A stretch of DNA of 20,662 bases from an uncultured Bacilli bacterium (GTDB taxonomy: Bacteria; Bacillota_I; Bacilli_A; RF39; UBA660). The stretch is taken from the NCBI GenBank assembly GCA_910583945.1, contig CAJTYF010000027.1, positions 1-20,662 of the forward strand, written 5' to 3'. The notes below the pieces were generated by a model, which was given only the letters and a program-made list of their open reading frames with translations, had not been told where the DNA came from and did not search any database. A program made the translations under genes and the position numbers. Numbering within the stretch: the stretch's first letter is position 1; every line of letters begins with the position of its first letter. Below, piece by piece: positions 20,240 to 20,662 of this stretch.

Positions 20240-20662
20240 TTTACACTCCTTCTTTCTATAACCTTTATTCTCTCCAAAACCTTCTTCTTTTTAATTCATT
20301 TACCACCTAAAACTTTTCTTTTATATATAAATACAAATTAACTTATTTAAACTACAATATCTACACTAGAGGCATGATCATAAATATTTCTAGCTGTTCT
20401 AGTAAAATCAAATACTCGTCCAAACCATTTTCATTAATAGAATATTGTTTACTATAAAAAGCTTTTTTTCTTCATTCATCTCTTAACCTTTATTAAAAGC
20501 GGAGCATAATTAAGTATTTAATCCAATCTTTTTATGAATTTAAAAAATAGTAAAGATAAAAATATAATGCTAGATATACAAAAATGGATTAATACATTTA
20601 AAAAAAATGAAAATGGATTAAATGTAACATATTTATAAAAAGAAAAGAAAAAAAATATATAA
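20240..20662. other. AT-rich non-coding right edge
   Basis: No gene of convincing length is found. The 5' flank of the protease gene lies here; the only solid regulatory sign is its ribosome binding site. A frameshifted remnant (20347-20478, listed separately) is present. A 34-codon plus-strand frame from 20534 has no ribosome binding site and is not called. Confidence 0.5.
20347..20478 (-). pseudogene. Possible frameshifted gene remnant
   Basis: Minus-strand translation gives a protein-like tail, WFGRVFDFTRTARNIYDHAS, SVDIVV, ending at TAA (20347-20349). Just upstream, another frame reads KKAFYSKQYSINENG. The two join across a -1/+1 shift near 20425, and neither frame has a start codon with a ribosome binding site. 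This looks like the 3' end of a degraded gene, perhaps paralogous to a neighbour outside the window. Family unknown. Confidence 0.3.

Noticed and set aside
20534..20638. 34-codon plus-strand frame starting M-N-L-K-N-S
   Set aside because: No ribosome binding site, no promoter and pure AT-rich codon content; cannot be told from chance.
1..20662. Mycoplasma-type genetic code (TGA as Trp)
   Set aside because: gerAA, gerAC and the protease gene end at TGA, and no gene reads through TGA.

Overview
The window is very AT-rich and uses TGA as a stop (both gerAA and gerAC end in TGA), so it reads with the standard bacterial code. It looks like a chromosomal segment of a low-G+C, endospore-forming Bacillota. 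Support for this comes from a gerA-type germinant-receptor operon, a sirA gene, and the order lexA / ... / tkt / sirA / yneF, which matches the Bacillus subtilis lexA-yneA-yneB-ynzC-tkt-sirA-yneF neighbourhood with some genes replaced. The lineage could be Bacilli or Erysipelotrichia-like; the sequence alone does not settle it. Layout from left to right: (1) 1-70, the start of a response-regulator gene. (2) 151-3651, a small genomic island at the 3' end of rlmD, bounded by two ~200-bp direct repeats that each carry the last codons of an rlmD gene. Its cargo is an AbiE type IV toxin-antitoxin pair, an AbiJ-NTD3/HEPN-like abortive-infection protein in the same operon, and a 47-residue small protein. 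No integrase is visible. (3) 3616-8407, rlmD divergent from gerAA-gerAC-gerAB; the ger operon has a textbook forespore (sigma-G) promoter. (4) 8433-12012, a membrane-anchored acidic protein, yneF, sirA (with a Spo0A box in its promoter) and a divergent transketolase. (5) 12078-14413, a J-domain protein and an SOS locus. Here lexA faces a small operon encoding a 50-residue one-span membrane protein and a MazG-like protein, and there is a LexA box in each promoter. (6) 14437-15958, the infC-rpmI-rplT operon with an L20-type attenuator leader, a non-AUG infC start and an L20 fused to a Rho-N domain. (7) 16004-17416, an intact IS256-family element with an 8-bp target duplication. (8) 17515-20239, a secreted DNRLRE plus caspase/CHAT-like cysteine-protease protein and a small exported protein downstream. 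(9) To 20662, non-coding AT-rich DNA with one frameshifted gene remnant. The core genes link sporulation and DNA status. sirA, under Spo0A control, would block DnaA-driven initiation at sporulation entry. The ger operon, under sigma-G, would load the germinant receptor into the spore. LexA would repress both itself and the divergent small membrane protein, which sits where other Firmicutes keep an SOS division inhibitor (YneA/SosA). The accessory parts (rlmD island, IS256 element, secreted protease region) sit at the edges of these conserved blocks. All assignments come from reading motifs and synteny; no database search was run.
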